A stretch of 64,000 bases of DNA from Mesorhizobium sp. L-8-3 (GCF_016756615.1 NZ_AP023262.1:1054001-1118000), one strand, 5' to 3'. Counted from the first letter of the stretch, positions 17,063 through 26,113 are shown. The notes: a model not told the origin generated them from the letters alone. Program-made: numbers and translations.

Positions 17063-17921
17063 GATGCAGCTGACACAGGCCGGCACGGCGGGTGAGGATT
17101 CGTTCAGCGCGCCGTTTCCGCTCGCGACCGTTGCCATGCATGCGACGATGATCCTGCTGTCCTTCGTGGCGGTGTTCCCGGTCTGCTGGATGGTCGTCTC
17201 GTCGCTGAAGGCCGAGAACGAAATCTTCTCGACGCGGCTCTGGCCGGCTTCACCCTCGCTCGACAACTACGCCTTCGTGCTGGCGCAGATCCCGATGCTG
17301 CGCATGCTCACGAACACGACGATCGTCTCGGCCGCGACCGCCCTCTTGCAGGTACTGACCGGCCTGCTGGCGGCGTATGCCCTGACGCAATGGCGCTTCC
17401 GCATGTCGGGCCTCGTGCATGGCTTGATCGCGCTCTCCTGGCTGGTGCCGTTCCAGGTCACGATGATCCCCAACTATGTGCTGGCGTCCCGGCTCGGCCT
17501 GCTCGACACGCTGACCGGACTGGTCGTGCCCCATGCCGCGGCCGCTTTCGCGGTCCTCATGCTCTACCATGCGATGAAATCCTTCCCGACCGAGGTTGTC
17601 GAGGCGGCACGTATGGACGGGGCCGGACGCTGGCGCATCCTGTGGGAGATCGTCGCGCCCAACATGCGCGCCTCGCTCGCCTCGCTCGGCATCCTTGCTT
17701 TCATTTCGTCATGGAACGAGTATTTCTGGCCGCTGCTGCTGTCGCGCAGCATCGAGAATTCGGTGGTGCAGATCGGATTGCAGATGTTCATGACCCAGGA
17801 AGGCAATCTCTGGGGACCGCTGATGGCCGCCTCGACACTCGCCAGCCTGCCGATCCTGGTCATCTATCTCGTCCTGCAGCGGCAGGTGATCGAATCCTTC
17901 ATGAAATCAGGACTGCGCTGA
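17052..17921 (+). CDS. ABC transporter permease, MalG/UgpE type
   Basis: A 289-residue second permease with six helices. The MalG-type features are FPVCWMVVSSLKAENEIFS near the N-terminus and the EAA loop EVVEAARMDGAGRWRILWEI at about residues 190-210. The C-terminus YLVLQRQVIESFMKSGLR is typical of MalG/UgpE, where the end of the protein is near the ATPase. It overlaps the first permease by 11 bases and its stop overlaps the phosphatase start (TGATG). Confidence 0.92.
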   Translation: MTTEMQLTQAGTAGEDSFSAPFPLATVAMHATMILLSFVAVFPVCWMVVSSLKAENEIFSTRLWPASPSLDNYAFVLAQIPMLRMLTNTTIVSAATALLQVLTGLLAAYALTQWRFRMSGLVHGLIALSWLVPFQVTMIPNYVLASRLGLLDTLTGLVVPHAAAAFAVLMLYHAMKSFPTEVVEAARMDGAGRWRILWEIVAPNMRASLASLGILAFISSWNEYFWPLLLSRSIENSVVQIGLQMFMTQEGNLWGPLMAASTLASLPILVIYLVLQRQVIESFMKSGLR

Positions 17922-18676
17922 TGACTATCCCCCACGACCGTCTCCTCCGGCTGCAAGGAGCGCACAATATCCGCGACCTCGGCGGCTACGCCGTCGCCGA
18001 CGGCAACGAGACGAAATGGCGCGCCGCTCTCCGTGGCGACGGTCTGGCCCGGCTGAGCGCCGGCGACCGGGCGATGCTGCTCGGCGAAGGGCTGCGCACC
18101 GTCATCGACCTGCGGAGCCGGCACGAGCGGCAGGCCGAGCCGAACCCGTTCGAGGGCCATCCCAATGTCTGGTTCCATAACATTCCGCTGTTCGGCGCCC
18201 TTGCGCCGATCGAAGCAGCGAAAGGCGCGGTCGGCCGGTTCGACATGGCGGCGCGCTATCGCGAGGCCATCGACCATTGCCAGGACCAGATCGCGCAAGT
18301 GATCTCGACGATTGCCTCGGCGGACGACGGCGTCGTGCTCTTCCATTGCAGCGCGGGCAAGGACCGGACCGGCATCATCGCGGCGTTGCTGCTCTCGCTC
18401 GCCGGCGTGGACGACGACACGATCGTCGAGGATTACGTACTGACCGCAGCGGTGGCGGCGCCGCTGCTCGAACGGCTGCGCGCCGAGGCGATCGGGCGCG
18501 GCGGATCCGCGGAGCTGGTCGACAGCTTTCTCACCAGCGAGCCGGAGACGATGCGCGGGCTGCTCACCCATATCGCGCAAGCCCATGGCGGCACGGCCGC
18601 CTATCTGTCGGCGATCGGGCTCGACCCCTCGATCCTGGCGACGCTCAAGCGGCGGCTGACCTCGCCGGTCGCGTGA
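17921..18676 (+). CDS. Tyrosine/inositol-type phosphatase (Y_phosphatase3 family)
   Basis: A 251-residue cytoplasmic phosphatase. The cysteine phosphatase loop HCSAGKDRTG is intact, with Cys at about residue 143 and the invariant Arg at 149. The preceding segments NIRDLGGY and RTVIDLRSRHE are characteristic of the Y_phosphatase3 (PF13350) group, which includes protein-tyrosine and phosphoinositide phosphatases. ATG 17921 overlaps the upstream permease stop by one base. Its place in a transport operon with a phosphodiesterase points to dephosphorylation of an imported small molecule rather than protein signalling; that is inference. Confidence 0.9.
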   Translation: MTIPHDRLLRLQGAHNIRDLGGYAVADGNETKWRAALRGDGLARLSAGDRAMLLGEGLRTVIDLRSRHERQAEPNPFEGHPNVWFHNIPLFGALAPIEAAKGAVGRFDMAARYREAIDHCQDQIAQVISTIASADDGVVLFHCSAGKDRTGIIAALLLSLAGVDDDTIVEDYVLTAAVAAPLLERLRAEAIGRGGSAELVDSFLTSEPETMRGLLTHIAQAHGGTAAYLSAIGLDPSILATLKRRLTSPVA

Positions 18677-18939
18677 CGTTTCGTCGCGGCCTTTCCCAAG
18701 CAGGCGAGGCGCTGGCTCGCCGCCGCTTCACCCGCTTAGCCTCCTCTTTTGCCACGGGTTTTTGTCGGAAGCCGCGCGACACTTTTGCGAAACCTGCTTG
18801 GGAGTCGCGACGATTTGCCGCCGGTTGTATACAGAAAAGCAGCTTCGCGGAACTGGAAATCCCGATGCCGATGGAGCATCATCGCTCGGTTTTTCCAGAA
18901 GAATCAAGTATTCTCCTGGAATCCCGGGAGGAACGGAGG

Positions 18940-19779
18940 ATGGCCTTAGCGCTCGTACTCGTTCTTGTGGTCGTGGGCTCGGTGCTCTTTCACCTGTTCA
19001 GCCCATGGTGGTGGACGCCCATTGCGTCCAACTGGGACTATATCGACCACACGCTCATCATCACGTTCTGGATCACCGGCGCCGTCTTCTCCGCTGTCGT
19101 GCTCTTCATGGCCTATTGCGTCTGGCGGTTCCGCCACAAGGAAGGCGCGAGCGCCCATTACGAGCCGGAGAGCAAGCGGCTCGAATGGTGGCTGACCGTC
19201 GTCACCGGCGTCGGTGTCGCGGCGATGCTGGCGCCGGGCCTCTATGTCTGGTCGCAATTCATCACCGTGCCCGAGGACGCCACGGATGTGGAGGTCGTCG
19301 CCCAGCAATGGCAGTGGAATTTCAGGCTGCCCGGCGCCGACGGCAAGCTCGGCACATCCGACAGCCGGTTGGTGAGTCCCGAAAACCCGCTCGGCGTCAA
19401 TCCGGATGACCCCAACGGTCAGGACGACGTGATCGTCGAGGCGGCCGACCTGCACCTCCCGGTCGACAAGCCGGTCAAGATGCTGCTGCGCTCGATCGAC
19501 GTGCTGCATGATTTCTACGTGCCCGAATTCCGCGCCAAGATGGATATGATCCCGGGCTCCGTCACCTATTTCTGGTTTACGCCGATACGCACGGGAAGCT
19601 TCGAGGTGCTCTGCGCCGAACTCTGCGGCACGGGCCATGGCTTCATGCGGGGCGTCGTCGCGGTGGATTCCGAAGTGGACTACCAAGCCTGGCTGCAGGA
19701 GCAGATGACCTTTGCCCAGCTGTCCACTCCGGAGAAGGTGGGCGCGCTCGAACCGGCCGGCGACGGAGCCGAGCCATGA
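18940..19779 (+). CDS. coxM: Alternative cytochrome c oxidase subunit II (CoxM-like)
   Basis: A 279-residue subunit II of a haem-copper oxidase. Two N-terminal helices (residues about 1-25 and 35-58) are followed by a cupredoxin domain. The binuclear CuA motif is complete: C225-A-E-L-C229-G-T-G-H233-G-F-M236, with an upstream His in DVLHDFYVPEF. It accepts electrons from cytochrome c at the periplasmic face. ATG 18940 directly follows a GGAGGAACGGAGG stretch. An upstream in-frame ATG (18864) would add a non-family leader. The gene order SII-SI-SIII-SIII matches the coxMNOP alternative aa3 oxidase described in Bradyrhizobium. Confidence 0.88.
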   Translation: MALALVLVLVVVGSVLFHLFSPWWWTPIASNWDYIDHTLIITFWITGAVFSAVVLFMAYCVWRFRHKEGASAHYEPESKRLEWWLTVVTGVGVAAMLAPGLYVWSQFITVPEDATDVEVVAQQWQWNFRLPGADGKLGTSDSRLVSPENPLGVNPDDPNGQDDVIVEAADLHLPVDKPVKMLLRSIDVLHDFYVPEFRAKMDMIPGSVTYFWFTPIRTGSFEVLCAELCGTGHGFMRGVVAVDSEVDYQAWLQEQMTFAQLSTPEKVGALEPAGDGAEP

Positions 19780-19859
19780 CGATGGAGGAGGCGGCCTAGC
19801 ATAAGACGTTTCGCGACGGTCCGGGCCGCCTCGGAAATCCCGTCGAAGGAGGTAGAGTG

Positions 19860-21638
19860 ATGGTCGATATCACACCTCGCGCGGCCGACGCCGTTCCGCC
19901 CGCCGAAGTTCCCGACGTCGAGCTTTACCATCCCCACAGCTGGTGGACGACCTATGTCTTCTCGCAGGATGCCAAGGTCATCGCCATACAATATGCCGGC
20001 ACGGCGATAGCGATAGGCCTCGTGGCGCTGGTGCTGTCCTGGCTGATGCGACTTCAGCTCGGCTTTCCCGGCACCTTCTCCTTCATCACGCCCGAGGCCT
20101 ACTACCAGTTCGTCACCATGCACGGCATGATCATGGTGATCTATCTTTTGACCGCGCTGTTCCTCGGCGGCTTCGGCAACTACCTGATCCCGCTGATGGT
20201 GGGCGCCAGGGACATGGTGTTCCCCTATGTCAATATGCTGAGCTACTGGATCTACCTGGTCGCGGTTCTCGTGCTGACGGCGAGCTTCTTCGCCCCCGGC
20301 GGGCCGACGGGCGCCGGCTGGACGCTCTATCCGCCGCAGGCGATCCTGTCGGGCACGCCCGGCGGCCAGCAGGCCGGCATCATCCTGATGCTGGTGTCGC
20401 TCATTCTGTTCATCATCGGCTTCACCATGGGCGGTCTCAACTATGTGGTGACCGTGCTGCAGGGCCGCACCCGCGGCATGACCCTGATGCGCATGCCGCT
20501 CACCGTCTGGGGCATCTTCACCGCCACGGTGATGGCGCTGCTCGCCTTCCCCGCGCTGTTCGTCGCCTGCGTGATGATGCTGTTCGACCGCCTGCTCGGC
20601 ACCAGCTTCTTCATGCCGGCGCTGGTCGAAATGGGCGAACAGCTCAGCTATGGCGGCGGCAGCCCGATCCTGTTCCAGCACCTGTTCTGGTTCTTCGGTC
20701 ACCCCGAAGTCTATATCGTGGCGCTGCCGGCCTTCGGCATCGTCTCCGACCTGATCAGCACGCACGCACGCAAGAACATATTCGGCTACCGGATGATGGT
20801 ATGGGCGATCGTCATCATCGGCGCGCTGAGCTTCGTGGTGTGGGCGCACCACATGTATGTCAGCGGCATGCATCCGCTGTTCGGCTTCTTCTTCGCCACC
20901 ACCACGCTGATCATCGCCGTTCCCACCGCCATCAAGGTCTATAACTGGGTGCTGACGCTGTGGCGCGGCGATATCCATCTCACCGTTCCGATGCTCTTCG
21001 CGCTCGCCTTCATCGTCACCTTCGTCAATGGCGGCCTGACCGGACTGTTCCTCGGCAATGTGGTGGTCGACGTGCCCCTCTCCGACACCATGTTCGTGGT
21101 GGCGCATTTCCACATGGTGATGGGCGTGGCGCCGATCCTCGTCATCTTCGGCGCGCTCTACCACTGGTACCCGAAGATCACCGGCCGCATGCTCAACGAG
21201 GCGATGGGCCAGTTCCATTTCTGGGTCACCTTCATCGGCACCTACGCCATCTTCTTCCCGATGCACTATGTCGGGCTGGTGGGCGTGCCGCGGCGCTACC
21301 CCGAGCTCGGCGAGACCGCCTTCATCCCGGAATCGGTCCAAACCCTCAACGGCTTCATCACGATCGCCGCCCTGGTTGTCGGCTTCGCGCAGATGGTGTT
21401 CCTGTTCAACCTGTTCTGGAGCCTGCGCCACGGCCGGGAGGCCGGCGGCAATCCGTGGCGGGCGACCAGCCTGGAATGGCAGACGCCGACGACCCCGCCA
21501 CCGCACGGCAATTGGGGCAAGGAACTGCCGGTCGTCTATCGCTGGGCCTATGACTACAGCGTGCCGGGCGCGCCGGAAGACTTCATCGCGCAGAACGACC
21601 CCAGGCCGCTCGGCATGAAAGCGGGGGCGGCCGCATGA
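19860..21638 (+). CDS. coxN: Alternative cytochrome c oxidase subunit I (CoxN-like)
   Basis: A 592-residue catalytic subunit with 12 or more membrane helices. All haem and copper ligands are visible: H88 (low-spin haem, TMHGMIM), H281 and cross-linking Y285 in HPEVY, the CuB pair H330-H331 (HHMYVSGM), and H416 and H418 (AHFHMVMG) for haems a3 and a. The enzyme reduces O2 to water and pumps protons. ATG 19860 follows GGAGGTAG; a GTG three bases upstream is also possible. The extended C-terminal tail contains PTTPPPHGNW and is probably cytoplasmic. coxO starts inside its last four bases. Confidence 0.93.
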   Translation: MVDITPRAADAVPPAEVPDVELYHPHSWWTTYVFSQDAKVIAIQYAGTAIAIGLVALVLSWLMRLQLGFPGTFSFITPEAYYQFVTMHGMIMVIYLLTALFLGGFGNYLIPLMVGARDMVFPYVNMLSYWIYLVAVLVLTASFFAPGGPTGAGWTLYPPQAILSGTPGGQQAGIILMLVSLILFIIGFTMGGLNYVVTVLQGRTRGMTLMRMPLTVWGIFTATVMALLAFPALFVACVMMLFDRLLGTSFFMPALVEMGEQLSYGGGSPILFQHLFWFFGHPEVYIVALPAFGIVSDLISTHARKNIFGYRMMVWAIVIIGALSFVVWAHHMYVSGMHPLFGFFFATTTLIIAVPTAIKVYNWVLTLWRGDIHLTVPMLFALAFIVTFVNGGLTGLFLGNVVVDVPLSDTMFVVAHFHMVMGVAPILVIFGALYHWYPKITGRMLNEAMGQFHFWVTFIGTYAIFFPMHYVGLVGVPRRYPELGETAFIPESVQTLNGFITIAALVVGFAQMVFLFNLFWSLRHGREAGGNPWRATSLEWQTPTTPPPHGNWGKELPVVYRWAYDYSVPGAPEDFIAQNDPRPLGMKAGAAA

Positions 21639-22333
21639 GCGTCATCCTCGTCTTCCTGCTGGTGATCGCCGGCGTATCCTTCTGGTGGCTTTCCCAGCAG
21701 CGCCTGATGTCGAAGCCATGGCTCGAGCATGGCGACGTGCTGCCCGAGCTGGAAACGACGGGGATACCGACGGCGAAGCTCGGCATGGTCGTACTGCTGG
21801 CCGTCATCGGCTGCCTGTTCGCGCTGTTCTCCAGCGCCTTCTTCATGCGCATGGCCGTCTCCGACTGGCAGGCGCCGCCGCTGCCGCGCATCCTGTGGCT
21901 CAACAGCCTCATCCTGGTGCTGAGCAGCGTGGCGCTGCAAGGCGCCGTCTCGGCCGTGCGCAAGGGCGACGCCGGCACCACGCGGCTCGCCCTCGCGACC
22001 GGCGGGTTGACCGCGCTGGCTTTCCTGGCGGGCCAGCTCGTGGCATGGCGCGAACTCGCCGCCGACGGCTACCCGCTCACCGCCAATCCGGCCAACAGCT
22101 TCTTCTATCTGTTGACCGGCATGCACGGGCTGCACATCGTGGCCGGTCTCGTCGGGCTCAGCGCCACCACCGCCAGGGCGTGGCAAGGCGAAAGGCCGGA
22201 AAGCCTGAAGAGCGCCGTCGAGCTCTGCGCCATGTACTGGCACTTCCTGCTGCTCGTCTGGCTCGGGCTGTTCGTCCTCATTGCCGGCTGGGCCGCCAGC
22301 TTCATCGACATCTGCCGCCAATTGCTCAGCTGA
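21635..22333 (+). CDS. coxO: Cytochrome c oxidase subunit III-like (CoxO-like)
   Basis: A 232-residue membrane protein with about five helices. It has the subunit III signature AMYWHFLLLVWLGLF near the C-terminus and TGMHGLHIVAGLVGLS, the region binding the structural part of subunit I. The N-terminus SVILVFLLVIAGVSFWWLS is an extra helix typical of CoxO. The start overlaps the coxN stop (ATGA). Together with coxP it gives two subunit III-like proteins, as in the coxMNOP operon. Confidence 0.85.
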   Translation: MSVILVFLLVIAGVSFWWLSQQRLMSKPWLEHGDVLPELETTGIPTAKLGMVVLLAVIGCLFALFSSAFFMRMAVSDWQAPPLPRILWLNSLILVLSSVALQGAVSAVRKGDAGTTRLALATGGLTALAFLAGQLVAWRELAADGYPLTANPANSFFYLLTGMHGLHIVAGLVGLSATTARAWQGERPESLKSAVELCAMYWHFLLLVWLGLFVLIAGWAASFIDICRQLLS

Positions 22334-22344
22334 GGAACGAGCCG

Positions 22345-23055
22345 ATGGCCGAAACCACGATCACGACACAGGAAAGGCCAGGCGGGCTGTCCGGTATCGC
22401 AGCCGATTGGTCGTCCGACCAGCGGGCCTTCAAGAACGTGTCCTGGGGGAAGGCCATGATGTGGATCTTCCTGCTCTCGGACACCTTCATCTTCGGCTGT
22501 TTTCTGCTCTCCTACATGACCGCGCGCATGTCGACGACGGTGCCGTGGCCTAACCCGAGCGAGGTGTTCGCGCTCCATATGTTCGGGCAGGACATACCGC
22601 TGATCCTGATCGCCATCATGACCTTCGTGCTGATCTCGAGCAGCGGCACCATGGCGCTGGCGGTCAACTACGGCTACCGCCGCGACAGGAAGAAGACAGT
22701 CTGGCTGATGCTCGCTACGGCGGCGCTCGGCGCGACCTTCGTCGGCATGCAGGCCTTCGAATGGACCAAGCTGATCAGCGAGGGCGTGCGGCCCTGGGGC
22801 AACCCCTGGGGCGCGGCGCAGTTCGGCTCGTCCTTCTTCATGATCACCGGCTTCCACGGCACCCATGTCACGATCGGCGTGATTTTCCTCATCATCATCG
22901 CGCGCAAGGTCTGGCGCGGCGACTTCGACCGTGGAACGCGCGGCTTCTTCACGAGCCGCCGGGGACATTATGAAAGTGTCGAGATCATGGGCCTCTACTG
23001 GCACTTCGTCGATCTCGTCTGGGTGTTCATCTTCGCGTTCTTCTATCTCTGGTGA
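22345..23055 (+). CDS. coxP: Cytochrome c oxidase subunit III (CoxP-like)
   Basis: A 236-residue subunit III with about five helices. The classical motifs are WIFLLSDTFIFGCFLLSY, FMITGFHGTHVTIGVIFL and EIMGLYWHFVDLVWVFIF at the C-terminus. ATG 22345 is preceded by AGGAACGA and lies 11 bases after coxO. It stabilises the O2 entry and proton uptake of the alternative oxidase. Confidence 0.88.
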   Translation: MAETTITTQERPGGLSGIAADWSSDQRAFKNVSWGKAMMWIFLLSDTFIFGCFLLSYMTARMSTTVPWPNPSEVFALHMFGQDIPLILIAIMTFVLISSSGTMALAVNYGYRRDRKKTVWLMLATAALGATFVGMQAFEWTKLISEGVRPWGNPWGAAQFGSSFFMITGFHGTHVTIGVIFLIIIARKVWRGDFDRGTRGFFTSRRGHYESVEIMGLYWHFVDLVWVFIFAFFYLW

Positions 23056-23064
23056 GGGCAGGAC

Positions 23065-23439
23065 ATGGCACAGGCAGCCGCACACGGCCAGGCACAGGAA
23101 GAGGCGCTCGCCCCGGTGGCGCATGCAGCCGAAGGCCACCAGCAGCATCCGCTGAAAGTCTATTTCGTCGTCTGGGGCTGGCTGTTCGTGCTCAGCGCCT
23201 GCTCCTACCTGGTGGATTATATCGGCATCCAGGGCCATCTGCGCTGGTCGCTGATCCTGATCTTCATGGTGCTGAAGGCCGCGCTGATCGTGGCGGTGTT
23301 CATGCATATGGCCTGGGAACGGCTGGCTCTCGCTTACGCCATCCTGTTGCCGCCGATCGCTGTGCTGGTCTTCGTGACCATCATGGTGGTGGAATCGGAC
23401 CACACGCTGCTGTCACGCATGGTCTATTTCGGCCAGTGA
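23065..23439 (+). CDS. Cytochrome C oxidase subunit IV-family small membrane protein
   Basis: A 124-residue protein with a His/Ala/Gln-rich N-terminal tail (about 28 residues) and three helices: YFVVWGWLFVLSACSYLVDY, a central LILIFMVLKAALIVAVFMHM that is the hallmark of prokaryotic subunit IV/CyoD-like proteins, and a third ending in VMVVESDH-like sequence. Nine bases after coxP, it is the last gene of the oxidase operon. It is an assembly or stability subunit and has no redox centre. Confidence 0.82.
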   Translation: MAQAAAHGQAQEEALAPVAHAAEGHQQHPLKVYFVVWGWLFVLSACSYLVDYIGIQGHLRWSLILIFMVLKAALIVAVFMHMAWERLALAYAILLPPIAVLVFVTIMVVESDHTLLSRMVYFGQ

Positions 23440-23462
23440 GATACGGAAAGGCCGAGCGTTCG

Positions 23463-24476
23463 TCACGCCAGGGCGTGCACCGCAGCCAGATCCAGCGCTT
23501 CTTCCGCGAAACGCCGCATGCGGCGTTCGGCGTGTGGGACTTCGGGCCGTTGCGCGATCCAGCCTATGTAGGTGAGGCTCCTCAGGACCAGGAACAACGG
23601 CAGGGTGGCCAGATCGTCGTCGGACAGTGCGCGCCGGCTGCGATAGCCCGCGACGAGCGATGCCCGGATGACGTCCCAGGCAGGCTCGTTCAGGTTCTTC
23701 GACAGAGCGGTGGCGATGTCGAACATACGCCAGCCGAAACCGGCATCGTCGAAATCGATGAACGCCACCTCATCGCCTCTCACGAAGATGTTCTCGCGCA
23801 CCAGATCTGCGTGGATCAGGCCGTAATCGAGCCCGTTCTCCGCGAGGCGACGAAGGTGGGGACGAAGCGTGTGCCTGAGCGCACTCAAGGCCTGGCTCTG
23901 CGCGGTTGAAAGTCCTTCGCAATCCCAGAAACGCCCCCACAAGGGCGCATCGCCCAACAGGCCGTCGAGGTTCCAGGCGTGACGGCGGAAACCGGCGGGA
24001 AGCGTCCAGCGGTCCGACAGAGAGTGGAGATCGGCCATGCCCGCGCCAACCGCCGCGAAGATCGCGGCGAGCCGCTCGGGTGGATGCGCCAGCGGGAGGC
24101 CGGTCTCGCCGAGCGGCTCGCCGTCGACCCAGCTCATGACGTCGGCGTGCTGCCTGCCCAGTTCGGCACATGCCGGAAGTTCGACGTGCAGGTTTCCGTC
24201 CGCCGTCGCGAGCGGAGACGGCACGTTCATGCCGCCGGCGCGCAATTCGGCCAGCCAGGCGAGTTCCGAGCGCAGCGCGGTCTCGTCATGGTAACCGGGA
24301 CGGTGAAGCCGCAGCGCCGCCGGCTTGCCGTCGAGCTCGACCCTGAACACTGCATTCTCGCGATATTTGAGCAGCCGCGGACGCGGGTCGGACGCGGTCC
24401 AATGGATGAGGGCGTCGCGAACCCGCGCATCGAGCGCCGAGGCGAGGCCTGCCGGCAGGTCGTCGGCGGCGCTCAA
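23463..24476 (-). CDS. APH/choline-kinase-like phosphotransferase
   Basis: A 337-residue protein kinase-like small-molecule kinase. The catalytic loop YGLIHADLVRENIFV supplies the Brenner-motif Asp and Asn, followed by VAFIDFDDAGFG with the metal-binding Asp. N-terminal LKYRENAVFRVELDGKPAALRLHRP carries the P-loop-like strand and ATP-binding Lys. It overlaps the upstream class III PLP enzyme by 4 bases, so both are translated together. Known animal and bacterial pairs combine such a kinase with an ethanolamine-phosphate or 5-phosphohydroxylysine phospho-lyase, so it probably phosphorylates an amino alcohol for the partner. The substrate is unproven. Confidence 0.85.
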   Translation of the reverse strand: MSAADDLPAGLASALDARVRDALIHWTASDPRPRLLKYRENAVFRVELDGKPAALRLHRPGYHDETALRSELAWLAELRAGGMNVPSPLATADGNLHVELPACAELGRQHADVMSWVDGEPLGETGLPLAHPPERLAAIFAAVGAGMADLHSLSDRWTLPAGFRRHAWNLDGLLGDAPLWGRFWDCEGLSTAQSQALSALRHTLRPHLRRLAENGLDYGLIHADLVRENIFVRGDEVAFIDFDDAGFGWRMFDIATALSKNLNEPAWDVIRASLVAGYRSRRALSDDDLATLPLFLVLRSLTYIGWIAQRPEVPHAERRMRRFAEEALDLAAVHALA

Positions 24477-25756
24477 AGGCGGCTCAGCGCATCGTCGAGC
24501 GCCGCCAGCATCATGTCGGCATTCTCGATGGTGAACGGCATGGGCGGGCGTATCTTGGTGGCGTTCTGGTGGATGCCGAGCTTGCCCATCAGGATGCCGT
24601 TCCGCCGCATGTCGTTGATGACCCGGGTCGCGAGTTCCGCATCCGGCACCCTGCCCTTGCGGTCGGCCACCAGCTCCGCGCCGAAGAACAGACCGCTGCC
24701 GCGCACATTGCCGATGGCGCCGTGTTTCTGCGCCAGACTTTCCAGGCCCTTGCGGGCATGGTCGCCGACGACGACCGCGTTCTCCTGCAGTCTCTCCTCC
24801 TCCAGCACGTCCAGAACGGCCATCGCCGCCGCGCAGGAAACCGGGTTGCCGCCAAAGGTGTTGAAATAGCGGAAGGCCCTTCGGAAGGCATTGAGCGTGT
24901 CAGCCCCGGCGACGACGCCGCCGATCGGATGGCCGTTGCCCATCGGCTTGCCGAGCGTGACGATGTCGGGGACGATGCCGGCACGCTGGTGCCCCCAGAA
25001 ATGTGACCCTGTGCGGCCGAAACCCGGCTGGACCTCGTCGCAAATGACAAGGCCGCCGGCCTTGCGCACGGCGGCGACCGCCGGAGCCAGGAAACCGGAC
25101 GGCAGGTCGGGAAACCCTTCATTCGCAAAGAAAGGATCGACGATGAGAGCCGAAAAGCCGTGCGGCGTCTCCTGCAGCGAGGCGATGGCTTTCTCGACCT
25201 CATTCGCGAAGGCTTCGGCGAAAGGTGCTCCCGGCATGCCGCCCAGCGGCCGATAGCTGTCGGGCGCAGGCACATGCCGGACGTGACCGCCATAGCCGCC
25301 GACCGGCGGCATGCGGGTCGAGAGCTGCGACACCGCGGTCGTGTTGCCGTGGTAGGTGTGGTCGGTGGCGATCACACCCGTCCGGCCGGTGACGGCCTCA
25401 GCCATCCGCAAGGCCACGTCGTTGGCCTCGCTGCCGGTGCAGGTGAGGATCGCCGTGTCGAGGCTGGCGTCGAAGGTCGCCGTCAGCCGCTCGACATAAT
25501 CGACAATGCCCACGTGCAGGTAGCGCGTATGGGTGTTGAGCGTCGCCGCCTGCCGCGCGATCGCTTCGACGACGCGCGGGTGACAATGGCCGACATGCGG
25601 CACGTTGTTGTAGCAATCGAGGTAGCGCCGGCCGTCCGCATCCCACAGCCAGACACCCTCCCCACGCACGATATGCACGGGATCCTCGTAGAACAGGGCC
25701 ATGTTCCGGCCGAGCAGCCGCTCGCGGCGAAGCAGCAGGTCCGATGTCGTGGACAT
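24473..25756 (-). CDS. Class III PLP enzyme (aminotransferase / phospho-lyase type)
   Basis: A 427-residue fold-type I PLP enzyme. PLP Lys is about residue 270 (DIVTLGKPMGNGHP). The phosphate-binding TCTGSEANDVALR, the aromatic THTRYLH substrate region and the VICDEVQPGFGRTG Asp for the pyridine nitrogen are intact. The opening RRERLLGRNMALFYEDPVHIVRG resembles AGXT2L/ethanolamine-phosphate phospho-lyases more than 4-aminobutyrate transaminases. ATG 25756 has GGGAG upstream (an ATG at 25783 is weaker). The co-encoded kinase suggests elimination of phosphate and ammonia from a phosphorylated amino alcohol; simple transamination is the alternative. Confidence 0.85.
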   Translation of the reverse strand: MSTTSDLLLRRERLLGRNMALFYEDPVHIVRGEGVWLWDADGRRYLDCYNNVPHVGHCHPRVVEAIARQAATLNTHTRYLHVGIVDYVERLTATFDASLDTAILTCTGSEANDVALRMAEAVTGRTGVIATDHTYHGNTTAVSQLSTRMPPVGGYGGHVRHVPAPDSYRPLGGMPGAPFAEAFANEVEKAIASLQETPHGFSALIVDPFFANEGFPDLPSGFLAPAVAAVRKAGGLVICDEVQPGFGRTGSHFWGHQRAGIVPDIVTLGKPMGNGHPIGGVVAGADTLNAFRRAFRYFNTFGGNPVSCAAAMAVLDVLEEERLQENAVVVGDHARKGLESLAQKHGAIGNVRGSGLFFGAELVADRKGRVPDAELATRVINDMRRNGILMGKLGIHQNATKIRPPMPFTIENADMMLAALDDALSRL

Positions 25757-26113
25757 GTCGATCTCCCGTTTCGACGGAGCCATGGGCCATGGCGGACAGG
25801 ATCGGAATCATGTCGTCCGGGAAGAGCGCCGGCAACGACGGCGGAATCGGCAGGACGGCAGATAGTTAACACAGAAACTAGTTTGTAGGCCGACGCCACG
25901 GAAGTCAATATGCAAACTTGCGGTTTGAATATCGTACCATCATGGGGCCGGTTCCGGAACGATGAGGCGGACCCCGGTCACGGCGCCGCGAACCGCGCCG
26001 GTCGCGATGAGATCTTCGTGGCGGCCATGATGGCGGCGTCCGGCCATCCGCCCGCCAGACGTGGTCCATTTCAGCCTCGCCGACACGAGAGACCGTTCCG
26101 TGTCGAGCCGATG
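25757..26113. other. Intergenic region with small palindrome
   Basis: 357 bases between the PLP-enzyme/kinase pair and the end of the ornithine cyclodeaminase-like gene, both on the minus strand. The part nearest the PLP gene contains a 10-base perfect palindrome AAACTAGTTT at 25875-25884 within a locally AT-rich stretch, a candidate promoter or operator for the kinase/PLP operon. No coding sequence is supported here. Confidence 0.5.

Noticed and set aside
19680..21506. 608-codon minus-strand frame, His/Glu/Gln-rich
   Set aside because: Antisense shadow of coxN, whose ligands and family motifs are all intact.
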